From: Kordiimonadaceae bacterium
Lineage (GTDB): Bacteria; Pseudomonadota; Alphaproteobacteria; Sphingomonadales; Emcibacteraceae
Assembly (NCBI GenBank): GCA_018699075.1
Contig: JABIPV010000156.1
Coordinates: 1-5,589, forward strand
Length of the DNA: 5,589 nt
Direction of reading: 5' to 3'
The notes below the pieces were generated by a model, which was not told where the DNA came from, did no database searches, and was given only the letters and a program-made list of their open reading frames with translations. Every line of letters begins with the position of its first letter. Position 1 is the stretch's first letter. Both the position numbers and the translations under genes were made by a program. This document shows positions 1-5,589 of this stretch, one piece after another.

Positions 1-305
1 TATTAATGATGGCCTGGATGGACGAAGCCGCTATCCGTGATACTTTAGACACAGGACAGGTTTGTTATTACTCTAGGTCACGACAAAAGCTATGGCGTAA
101 GGGCGAATCGTCCGGGCAAACTCAAACTTTAAAAAATTTCCGCTTTGACTGTGACAGTGATACGATTTTGCTGTTGGTCGATCAAAAGGGCGTTGCTTGC
201 CATACGGGACGGCGCAGTTGTTTTTATGAAGAAATAACCGACAAAGGCATGCGAGTTGTTGCCGACGTGCTTAAAACCCCAGAAGAATTATACGGAAAGA
301 AATGA
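1..305 (+). CDS. hisI: Phosphoribosyl-AMP cyclohydrolase HisI, 5' end cut by window
   Basis: HisI opens the purine ring of phosphoribosyl-AMP to give ProFAR, the third step of histidine biosynthesis, in the cytoplasm. The frame is open to the left edge (a Leu codon at 3-5 precedes the first visible Met codons), so the start lies outside the window and roughly 30 residues are missing; the Met at 6-8 is internal. Counting that Met as residue 1, the family signatures are: MMAWMDEAA at the front, SRSRQKLWRKGESSGQ at 23-38, the DCDSD metal site at 48-52, and ACHTGRRSCF at 64-73. By family knowledge Cys49, Cys65 and Cys72 bind zinc and Asp48, Asp50 and Asp52 bind magnesium; all are present. No HisE domain follows, so this is a monofunctional HisI. 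Its TGA stop directly abuts the ATG of the sulfatase gene. Identification is firm. Confidence 0.96.
   Translation, partial: LMMAWMDEAAIRDTLDTGQVCYYSRSRQKLWRKGESSGQTQTLKNFRFDCDSDTILLLVDQKGVACHTGRRSCFYEEITDKGMRVVADVLKTPEELYGKK
294..299 (+). promoter_or_regulatory. Ribosome binding site of the sulfatase gene, inside hisI
   Basis: GGAAAG lies 6 bases before the ATG at 306, within the last codons of hisI. It supports that start and, with the TGA-ATG junction, suggests translation of the sulfatase is coupled to hisI. No separate promoter is visible here. Confidence 0.6.
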
Positions 306-1679
306 ATGAAGACATTAATTGCCCTTTTAAACCTTATGTATTTTTCCGCGAGCGGTGCATTGGCCGCAGATCAGCCAAATATTCTTGTAATATTAAGCGA
401 TGATGCGGGTTATAGCGATTTTGGCTTTAGCGGCAAAAAGAATTTCCCCACACCAAATTTAAATAAACTGGCTAGTGAAGGCATTCACTTTACCGAAGGA
501 TATGTCTCTGCTTCCGTCTGTAGTCCGTCGCGCGCGGGATTGCTCACGGGACGCAATCAACAACGTTTCGGGTATTATGATAATCTGCCCGTGCGCCCCA
601 TGCCCCAAGATAACGCGGCCTCATCTGGCCTTCCGGATACAGAAATCACCATTGCTGATGCCTTAAAAGAAAATGGATACAATACTGCTGTAATTGGCAA
701 ATGGCATTTAGGATACGGTGAAAAATTCCATCCCAACAATCGCGGCTTTGATTATTTTTACGGTATGGAAGGCGGGGCACGGTCATACTGGCCGATTGAT
801 AATCCAAGATTTGATCACCAGACATATGAAAACCACCAGAAACAAACCCATGAAGGTTATTACACCGATGTCCTGACCGATAAGGCCATCGACTGGATGA
901 ATAATAATCAAGAAAAACCCTTCTTCCTCTACCTTTCTTATAATGCTGTGCATAATCCCATGGATGCCAAAGAAGACATTCTGAGCAAATATGCCCATAT
1001 GGAAAATAAAGAACGGCAAAAACTGGCGGCAATGACCGAAAGTTTGGATGATAATATTGGCCGGGTTTTAAAATCACTGGATGATATGGGGATAGATGAA
1101 AACACGATGGTCTTTTTCTTAAATGATAATGGCGGCGCCGAAATAAACAGTTCAGACAATCTACCCCTCGCCGGATTTAAAGGCACGCCGCTGGAAGGCG
1201 GTATTCGTGTGCCTTATGTTGTGCGTTGGCCCGGCAAAATAAAAGCCGGACAGGTCAATCATCACCCTGTGTCGGCACTTGATATCTTCGCCACCTCCGT
1301 CGCCGCAGCGGGCGGCACACTGGCCACAGACCGTCCTTACGACGGTGTAGACTTGCTCCCGTATATGGTTGTGAGCAAAGAAGGCGCGCCCCACGAATAT
1401 TTATTCTGGTCCCGTCATAGTTTCGCCGCCGTGCGCGCGGGCGACTGGAAATTAATTCGCTTGCCTGATCGCCCTGCCATGCTGTTCAATATTAAAGAAG
1501 ACATTGCCGAGCAAAATGACAGAGCGGGTGAGAACGTAGAAAAAGTAAATTCTCTACTTAAAACGCTCTACCAGTGGGAAAAAGGCTTAGAGCATAAACT
1601 TTTCGACACCGAATATATGTGGTACGCCGAAGTGCCAAGAAAATTCGATATGGGCCGTGCATTGGCGGCGGAGAAGTAA
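306..1679 (+). CDS. Exported type I (formylglycine-dependent) sulfatase
   Basis: Hydrolyses a sulfate ester, probably in the periplasm; the substrate cannot be read from the sequence. The 457-residue length is normal for an S1-family (arylsulfatase / GalNAc-6-sulfatase-like) enzyme. Residues 1-20 form a Sec signal peptide with a likely cut after Ala-Leu-Ala at 18-20. Core signatures: NILVILSDDAGYSD (25-38) with calcium ligands Asp32 and Asp33; CSPSR at 72-76, where Cys72 is the residue oxidised to formylglycine; GKWHLG (131-136) with Lys132 and His134; His216 in SYNAVHNP; LNDNGG (272-277) with Asp274 and Asn275; and FKGTPLEGGIRVP (291-303) with Lys292. All expected catalytic positions are intact. 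Being of the Cys type it needs a maturase (FGE or anSME), which is not in the window. The start is supported by GGAAAG and by the signal peptide it creates. The unusual partner is hisI, which it abuts; no carbohydrate genes are nearby. Confidence 0.95.
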   Translation: MKTLIALLNLMYFSASGALAADQPNILVILSDDAGYSDFGFSGKKNFPTPNLNKLASEGIHFTEGYVSASVCSPSRAGLLTGRNQQRFGYYDNLPVRPMPQDNAASSGLPDTEITIADALKENGYNTAVIGKWHLGYGEKFHPNNRGFDYFYGMEGGARSYWPIDNPRFDHQTYENHQKQTHEGYYTDVLTDKAIDWMNNNQEKPFFLYLSYNAVHNPMDAKEDILSKYAHMENKERQKLAAMTESLDDNIGRVLKSLDDMGIDENTMVFFLNDNGGAEINSSDNLPLAGFKGTPLEGGIRVPYVVRWPGKIKAGQVNHHPVSALDIFATSVAAAGGTLATDRPYDGVDLLPYMVVSKEGAPHEYLFWSRHSFAAVRAGDWKLIRLPDRPAMLFNIKEDIAEQNDRAGENVEKVNSLLKTLYQWEKGLEHKLFDTEYMWYAEVPRKFDMGRALAAEK

Positions 1680-1705
1680 AAACACTGCGTCCAAGAAAAA
1701 GAAGT

Positions 1706-2164
1706 TTAAAGTACTAAATATTTATAAAAAACAACTGCAATTATAAAAATTACTAAACTATAGAACAGACCATGAAATAGACAGCTTGATATATATACAC
1801 AAACAATACTAAATTGAGATTTTTTTATAAGTGGAGTAGGTTCCCATTTCCCTTTTAAGATCGCTTTGACAACATCTTCAACAATACAAGGTTGGATTAT
1901 ATATAAATCACAATTTTTATCCAACATTGTAGGAAACACAGGGCCGAACCCTTCATTTCCGAAAAGAATACCCAAATCCAACCCTTCCCAATCAAAATCG
2001 TATTTTTTCTTAAATAAATCAAAAAGGTAATCGCCATCATCTCCTGTTACCCCGAGGTCTTTTAAAAATGATGTGCTCAATATTATTTTTTCAGTTTTTA
2101 CCCCAACTGCTTCGGCAATAAGTGGTCTTAATTCTTTAAATATTTGCTCTTTGGTTTTCATCAT
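1706..2164 (-). CDS. DUF1493 acyl-carrier-like protein with hydrophobic C-terminal tail
   Basis: A 152-residue protein whose first 110 residues match the DUF1493 pattern as I know it: DLGVTGDDGDYLFDLF (36-51), FDWEGLDLGILFGNEGF (57-73) and VEDVVKAILKGKW (95-107). The family has an acyl-carrier-protein-like helical fold; its function is unknown. Aligned without gaps to ACP (DLGADSLD), the serine that would carry phosphopantetheine corresponds to Gly41, so the usual carrier chemistry is not expected. Residues about 118-151 are almost wholly hydrophobic, enough for one long or two short membrane helices, leaving the domain probably in the cytoplasm. Two Met codons are adjacent at the start; no strong Shine-Dalgarno is seen, only TTAGA just upstream. 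G+C is about 31% by hand count over 1681-2160, lower than the flanking genes, hinting at recent acquisition. It is convergent with the sulfatase gene and co-directional with the hydroxylase operon 92 bases upstream. Confidence 0.8.
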   Translation of the reverse strand: MMKTKEQIFKELRPLIAEAVGVKTEKIILSTSFLKDLGVTGDDGDYLFDLFKKKYDFDWEGLDLGILFGNEGFGPVFPTMLDKNCDLYIIQPCIVEDVVKAILKGKWEPTPLIKKSQFSIVCVYISSCLFHGLFYSLVIFIIAVVFYKYLVL

Positions 2165-2256
2165 TCTAATTAATCAGAATATGCAAAATATTTCAATCAA
2201 CAATTTTTCAATTCTTTATTTTTAAGATTTAAGTGAGAAACTACCCTCCTACTATT
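2165..2256 (-). other. AT-rich spacer between the large hydroxylase subunit gene and the DUF1493 gene
   Basis: A 92-base spacer with no gene. On the minus strand it contains AATTG twice within 13 bases and a possible weak promoter for the DUF1493 gene (TTGTTG, 16 bases, TATTCT, ending 11 bases before the first ATG). Such matches are frequent in AT-rich DNA, so the promoter is only suggested. I find no hairpin followed by a T run, so the end of the hydroxylase operon has no recognisable intrinsic terminator. Confidence 0.3.
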
Positions 2257-4497
2257 CTACCCCTTCATCGCCTTCTCCAACTGATCAGCAATCGGCAACT
2301 TCCTAATCCTCACACCGCAAGCATCGAAAATCGCGTTCGTTAGCGCCGGAATAGCTGGTGGCAGGGACATCTCGCCTAGCCCTTTGGGGGAGATTGTGTT
2401 TCTTACCACTTCGGCATTGAATTTGTGGGGGGCTCTGTCGATACGGGCCATAATGTAGCTGTCGAAGTTGTTATTGATAACACGACCACCTTCGATGATG
2501 ATTTCTTGGCCTAAGGCGGCGCTGAAACCATCTAGAGTTCCGCTTTCGATTTGTGCGCGGCAGCCTTGGGGATTAACGGCGATACCCGGATCGGCGGCAC
2601 CGCTGGCGTTGATGATCGTTAATGTTCCGTCGCCGTCTACTTTCACTTCTACACAAGCGGCGGCGTAACCACCAAATGTCATGAAGCTGGCGATGCCTAT
2701 GCCGTGACCTTTTGGTAGTTCTTTACCCCATCCGGCATTTTTAGCGGCAATTTGCAGCACATTGATAAAACGTTCCGCAACCATAAAATCACTACTGAAG
2801 CCCGGATGCGGTGTGTCACCGGTTTCTGTAAACATATCAATGCGGTACTGAAGCGGGTCTTGTCCCGCCAAATGGGCCATTTCATCAACGAATGACTGCA
2901 TGGCATAACCCGCAACATTTTCTGTTGGGCCGCGCCATGGGCCACTTGGAAGTACTTTGCTATTGATCACTTCGCCGCGGTAATTTGGCACATGATGGGC
3001 CGGAAACGCGTGGGTGGCAAAATCATTATCGGTTGAACAATGAAGGTAATTTGCGGCAACGATTTTACCGTCTTTATCAAGGCCACCGCGGAAAATGTGA
3101 CGTCCTTTTGGATTATAAAAATCTTGCTCCAAATCATCTTCGCGGGTCCAGATCACTTTCACTGGTGCACCAACCGCTTTTGAACAAATGGCCGCTTCGG
3201 TTGCAGCATCAACGATAAATTTACGGCCAAAACCAGAACCAACACGCATGACTGTCACGTCAAACTGGTCATGAGTATAACCCGGCAATACTTTCATCAA
3301 ATCATTCATGATCCGCACTAAGGTTTGATTTCCGGCGATGACAATAACTTTATCATCCTGTACATCGACAATACCACAAGGCGTTTCCATGGTTGCATGG
3401 GCCCAGTATGGTTGCTCATAAGCAACCTCAAGGGTTTTGTCTGCACTTGCATAGGCTTTATCAAAATCACCATGTTCAAGGCGTACTCTTGGCTTTTCAT
3501 TTTTGACTATGTTGTCAAAATTACCATCGATCCACGCATTGTCGGCGTGAGACCACATACTGTCGTCCCATTCGATCTCTAAAGCTTCACGTCCTTTTAG
3601 GGCCGCCCAGTGATTATCGGCAATCACAGCGACACCATCAGCAATATATTTTTGTTCTTTTCTATCCTGAGGGATACGGTGCATTCTGACAATATGACGT
3701 ACACCGGGCACTTTTAAGGCTTCCGTATCATCATATGATTTAACCATGCCATCAATATAAGGACAGCGGGCAATTACGGCATTAAGCATGCCGGGAAGTT
3801 CCATATCCATGCAGTATTTCTGCGTACCGAGGGCAACATCCTTGGCAACCTTTTGCGGTTGATCGGTGCCGATCACTTTATGCTCATGTGGTTCTTTTAA
3901 TTTTGGTTCAAAGTCTATCGTTACACTTGCGGCTTTTTCAGCCAGTGATCCATAACTAAGTTTCGTTGAACCACTTATCACGTGGCCTTTGTCGGTCGTT
4001 AAATCAGACATTGGTACGCCGAGCTGTACAGACGCTGCTTTCATTAGCAGCGCGCGGGCCTCTGCCCCGGCTTGACGGAGCATGTCATATGATTGGCGTA
4101 TCGATTGGCTTCCACCTGTTGATTGGTGGATCGGCTGACCTTTATAAGTTTGATTGATGAAGGGATCAATGCCACCGCGTGGATTACTGCCATCATTGGC
4201 TTTATAAAGCGGCGGTAATTTTTCGGTTTCGACTTCAGCGAAATCAACATCAAGTTCTTCGGCAACCAGCATCGGCAAAGCGGTGCTGACACCTGTGCCA
4301 TCATCAGGGGCAGAATAACCAATAGTGATGCTGTTATCTGCATCAATTTTTAGATAGAACCCTAAATTTGCGTCCATATTACGGTATCGGTCATCACCGT
4401 TCATGTCTTGGGCAAAGCTTAATTTCGGGGCGGAGATTACAAGGGCGCCTGCGGCGGCGGTAACTTGTAGGAAACGTCTTCTATTAAAATGTGTCAT
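2257..4497 (-). CDS. Molybdopterin-binding large subunit of an IorB-like xanthine dehydrogenase-family hydroxylase
   Basis: The catalytic subunit of a two-subunit molybdenum hydroxylase (isoquinoline 1-oxidoreductase / aldehyde dehydrogenase type) that inserts water-derived oxygen into an N-heterocycle or aldehyde. The substrate is not determinable. The 746-residue length fits IorB-type proteins. It begins with a Tat signal (NRRRFLQ at 5-11, hydrophobic stretch to about 22, likely cut after Ala29), so it should act folded with cofactor in the periplasm. Family segments follow: DDGTGVSTALPMLVAEEL (65-82), TGGSQSIRQS (127-136), HATMETPCGIVDV (367-379), GSGFGRKF (420-427), GPWRGPTENVAGYAMQSFVDE (519-539), DPGIAVNPQGCRAQIESG (636-653) and KGLGEMSLPPAIPALTNAIF (705-724). 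Glu709 corresponds to the catalytic Glu of xanthine dehydrogenase. One oddity: the loop normally reading GQG reads GTG here (68-70). It begins one base after the small-subunit stop. Family assignment is firm; the IorB label is at subfamily level. Confidence 0.94.
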   Translation of the reverse strand: MTHFNRRRFLQVTAAAGALVISAPKLSFAQDMNGDDRYRNMDANLGFYLKIDADNSITIGYSAPDDGTGVSTALPMLVAEELDVDFAEVETEKLPPLYKANDGSNPRGGIDPFINQTYKGQPIHQSTGGSQSIRQSYDMLRQAGAEARALLMKAASVQLGVPMSDLTTDKGHVISGSTKLSYGSLAEKAASVTIDFEPKLKEPHEHKVIGTDQPQKVAKDVALGTQKYCMDMELPGMLNAVIARCPYIDGMVKSYDDTEALKVPGVRHIVRMHRIPQDRKEQKYIADGVAVIADNHWAALKGREALEIEWDDSMWSHADNAWIDGNFDNIVKNEKPRVRLEHGDFDKAYASADKTLEVAYEQPYWAHATMETPCGIVDVQDDKVIVIAGNQTLVRIMNDLMKVLPGYTHDQFDVTVMRVGSGFGRKFIVDAATEAAICSKAVGAPVKVIWTREDDLEQDFYNPKGRHIFRGGLDKDGKIVAANYLHCSTDNDFATHAFPAHHVPNYRGEVINSKVLPSGPWRGPTENVAGYAMQSFVDEMAHLAGQDPLQYRIDMFTETGDTPHPGFSSDFMVAERFINVLQIAAKNAGWGKELPKGHGIGIASFMTFGGYAAACVEVKVDGDGTLTIINASGAADPGIAVNPQGCRAQIESGTLDGFSAALGQEIIIEGGRVINNNFDSYIMARIDRAPHKFNAEVVRNTISPKGLGEMSLPPAIPALTNAIFDACGVRIRKLPIADQLEKAMKG

Positions 4498-4498
4498 A

Positions 4499-4963
4499 TT
4501 ACATCTCCCCTCTTAAATAACCAGCCGCGACGTGAATTGCTTTTCGCATCCGCGCGTAACTGGCACAGCGACAAAGATTGGTATGATTTTCATCAATGTC
4601 TGCTTCGGTGGGGTTTGGGTAATCTTTTAGGAAAGATGCCACGGCCATGATCTGGCCCGACTGACAGAAACCACACTGGGCCACATCTTCTTCGACCCAC
4701 GCGCGTTGAACCGCGTGCATGCGCTCCGCTTGACCAAGTCCTTCGATGGTGGTGATATTTTCGCCGTCAACGGATGACATGGGAACCGAACAAGATCGCG
4801 CCGCCTCGCCGCCAATATGGACGGTACATGCACCGCACTGGGAGATGCCGCAACCAAATTTTGTGCCTGTTAATTTTGCTTCATCGCGCAAATACCAAAG
4901 AAGTGGCATTTCCTCATCGCCATTAAAGTTGTGTTTCTTACCATTGACCGTGAATTCTACCAT
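4499..4963 (-). CDS. [2Fe-2S] small subunit of the IorA-like molybdenum hydroxylase
   Basis: The electron-transfer subunit partnering the large subunit encoded one base downstream. From the chosen start it has 154 residues, normal for IorA/CoxS-type proteins. The N-terminal plant-type ferredoxin domain binds one [2Fe-2S] cluster through Cys38, Cys43, Cys46 and Cys58 (CGISQCGAC plus a later Cys). The C-terminal helical domain binds the second through Cys97, Cys100, Cys131 and Cys133 (CGFCQSGQ and CRC). All eight ligands are present. I place the start at 4963 because MVEFTVNGKK is the usual family N-terminus and GAGGG lies 4 bases upstream. The same frame stays open to an ATG at 5023, but those 20 extra residues are not family-like and run through the promoter. 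There is no signal peptide, so if exported it must travel with the Tat-bearing large subunit. No FAD subunit gene accompanies it. Confidence 0.95.
   Translation of the reverse strand: MVEFTVNGKKHNFNGDEEMPLLWYLRDEAKLTGTKFGCGISQCGACTVHIGGEAARSCSVPMSSVDGENITTIEGLGQAERMHAVQRAWVEEDVAQCGFCQSGQIMAVASFLKDYPNPTEADIDENHTNLCRCASYARMRKAIHVAAGYLRGEM
4505..4511 (-). promoter_or_regulatory. Ribosome binding site of the large hydroxylase subunit
   Basis: AGGGGAG on the minus strand, 7 bases before the ATG at 4497 and lying inside the last codons of the small-subunit gene. Strong purine-rich match at good spacing, consistent with coupled translation of the two subunits. Confidence 0.75.
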
Positions 4964-4967
4964 GATA

Positions 4968-4972
4968 CCCTC
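4968..4972 (-). promoter_or_regulatory. Ribosome binding site deciding the small-subunit start
   Basis: GAGGG on the minus strand, 4 bases before the ATG at 4963. It favours this ATG over the in-frame ATG at 5023. Confidence 0.7.
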
Positions 4973-4973
4973 A

Positions 4974-5027
4974 TTTTGTGAGCTGTTATATTTTATGAAT
5001 GATATATTATAACAATTACTCACAAAA
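4974..5027 (-). promoter_or_regulatory. Long interrupted palindrome over the hydroxylase promoter (putative operator)
   Basis: Two nested perfect inverted pairs share a centre near 5000: TTTTGTGAG (4974-4982) with CTCACAAAA (5019-5027), and TGTTATA (4984-4990) with TATAACA (5008-5014). They are separated by 1 base on one side and 4 on the other, with a 17-base middle. The right inner arm overlaps the extended -10 element, so a repressor or activator dimer bound here would directly control the hydroxylase operon. No T run follows on either strand, which argues against an intrinsic terminator. A 5'-leader hairpin is possible only if transcripts start further upstream, for example by read-through from the TRAP permease gene. 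The symmetry is seen; the regulatory role is inferred. Confidence 0.5.
5006..5014 (-). promoter_or_regulatory. Extended -10 promoter of the hydroxylase operon
   Basis: The minus strand reads TGTTATAAT, a TGN motif joined to a perfect TATAAT hexamer (5011-5006). No good -35 hexamer is found 16-18 bases upstream, as is common for extended -10 promoters. The expected transcript start is near 4999, giving a leader of about 36 bases before the ATG at 4963. Confidence 0.5.
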
Positions 5028-5071
5028 GGGAAATGGTTTTTAACCTTTGATAGCTTTCTACTGTCAAATTC

Positions 5072-5589
5072 CTATCCTCTTAAGAATCTGTTGCCGTAAA
5101 TTATTGCCCCGCCTGCGAACAACATAACCAAATAAATTAAACTACTTTCCTTCCCAAGCCACATGGTCGCTGTCCCGACAACAATGGATAGAAAAAGATC
5201 AATTAATCCATAAAGATTGGTTCTTTGCTCATCACTTGAAAAAAATGTAAGTGCACGGGCGAGCAATATACCCGCCAGAGCGAGTAACAGACCTGCGATT
5301 GTTATTTCTTGCCATGACCCAATCAAGAGAATTTCAGGATTATAAATAAAATAAAACGGGATGATAAAAGCAGAAAGCCCAAGTTTTAGTCCGGCGATAC
5401 TGGTTTCTTTAAGGTCGGCCTTGGCAAGGCTTGCCGCCGCATAAGAAGCTATTGCCACTGGCGGGGTTAAAAAAGACGCAAGCCCAAAATAAAAGACAAA
5501 GAAATGAGCCGCAATCAATGGCACACCCATATCTGCAATCGAAGGAGCCAGCAGCATGGCGACAATAATATATACCGCCGATGTGGGCA
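5072..5589 (-). CDS. Fused TRAP transporter permease (TAXI type, 4TM/12TM), C-terminal part only
   Basis: The frame is open to the right edge, so only the last 171 codons are seen and the Met at 5557 is internal. TRAP permeases use a sodium gradient and a periplasmic binding protein to import organic acids, with the permease in the inner membrane. Family-typical segments, counting the first complete codon (5587-5585) as residue 1, are: PTSAVYIIVAMLLAPSI (1-17), AAHFFVFYFGLASFLTPPVA (26-45) and YAAASLAKADLKETSIAGLK (49-68), the last followed by a membrane helix ending near NPEIL (83-87). This spacing and the HFFVFYFG...TPPVA block are characteristic of the fused DctQ-DctM proteins (TRAP 4TM/12TM fusion) used with TAXI binding proteins. 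Further hydrophobic stretches lie near 66-83, 95-114, 125-143 and 148-164. The binding protein and substrate lie outside the window. It is co-directional with the hydroxylase operon 108 bases downstream, with a promoter between them. Confidence 0.88.
   Translation of the reverse strand, partial: PTSAVYIIVAMLLAPSIADMGVPLIAAHFFVFYFGLASFLTPPVAIASYAAASLAKADLKETSIAGLKLGLSAFIIPFYFIYNPEILLIGSWQEITIAGLLLALAGILLARALTFFSSDEQRTNLYGLIDLFLSIVVGTATMWLGKESSLIYLVMLFAGGAIIYGNRFLRG

Noticed and set aside
646..1394. Several minus-strand open frames opposite the sulfatase gene (646-1077, 783-1019, 938-1186, 1161-1394)
   Set aside because: They lie wholly under a gene with intact family motifs, overlap one another and resemble no family I know; they are shadow frames.
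1680..1705. Bidirectional terminator between the convergent sulfatase and DUF1493 genes
   Set aside because: Only 26 bases separate the genes and I see no G+C-rich hairpin there or just inside either gene.
2468..4157. Plus- and minus-strand open frames inside the large hydroxylase subunit gene
   Set aside because: All are out of frame with a full-length, motif-complete coding sequence and lack recognisable domains.
4974..5027. Palindrome as an intrinsic terminator or a mobile-element end
   Set aside because: No T run follows it on either strand, and there is no transposase, integrase or matching target duplication nearby.
5028..5050. Possible weak terminator after the TRAP permease gene (GGTT/AACC stem with a 3-base loop, then CCCTTTT on the minus strand)
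   Set aside because: The perfect stem is only 4 base pairs, extendable only past a bulge with A-T pairs, and the T run is short. It is too weak to call.
1..5589. A new defence or mobile system built from the DUF1493, hydroxylase and sulfatase genes
   Set aside because: The genes are in separate transcription units of familiar metabolic families, with no nuclease, toxin, reverse transcriptase, repeat array or integrase; the evidence does not support a linked system.

Overview
The window looks like a chromosomal segment of a Gram-negative bacterium, most likely a marine-type alphaproteobacterium. This is inferred from a stand-alone hisI without hisE, a fused TRAP permease, a Tat-exported molybdenum hydroxylase and moderate G+C (about 50% in a sampled line of the sulfatase gene). 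The sequence does not fix a lower rank. No tRNA, rRNA, CRISPR array, insertion sequence or integrase is visible. No stretch longer than about 110 bases lacks a gene.

Layout. Bases 1-1679 (+) hold the 3' part of hisI (histidine biosynthesis), directly abutted by a gene for an exported sulfatase. The stop TGA and start ATG are adjacent, so the two are probably co-transcribed. Everything after that is on the minus strand. Read in the direction of transcription from the right edge it comprises: the C-terminal 171 codons of a fused TRAP transporter permease (TAXI type); a 108-base gap with an extended -10 promoter inside a long interrupted palindrome; a two-gene operon for a molybdenum hydroxylase (small [2Fe-2S] subunit, then a large Tat-exported molybdopterin subunit, IorA/IorB-like); a 92-base gap; and a small AT-rich gene for a DUF1493 acyl-carrier-like protein with a hydrophobic C-terminal tail. 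The last gene converges on the sulfatase.

How the parts work together. The best supported functional unit is the small/large subunit pair. It has no FAD subunit, so it is expected to oxidise a heterocycle or aldehyde in the periplasm and pass electrons to a cytochrome or quinone rather than NAD. The large subunit carries the only Tat signal, so the small subunit is probably exported by riding with it. The TRAP permease upstream could import an organic acid, but the promoter between it and the hydroxylase argues against a strictly shared operon. The sulfatase and DUF1493 genes have no obvious metabolic link to the others.

Nothing here amounts to a clearly new biological system. The observations most worth following are the promoter-embedded palindrome, the DUF1493 protein lacking the carrier serine and carrying a membrane tail, and the altered GQG-type cofactor loop in the large hydroxylase subunit.
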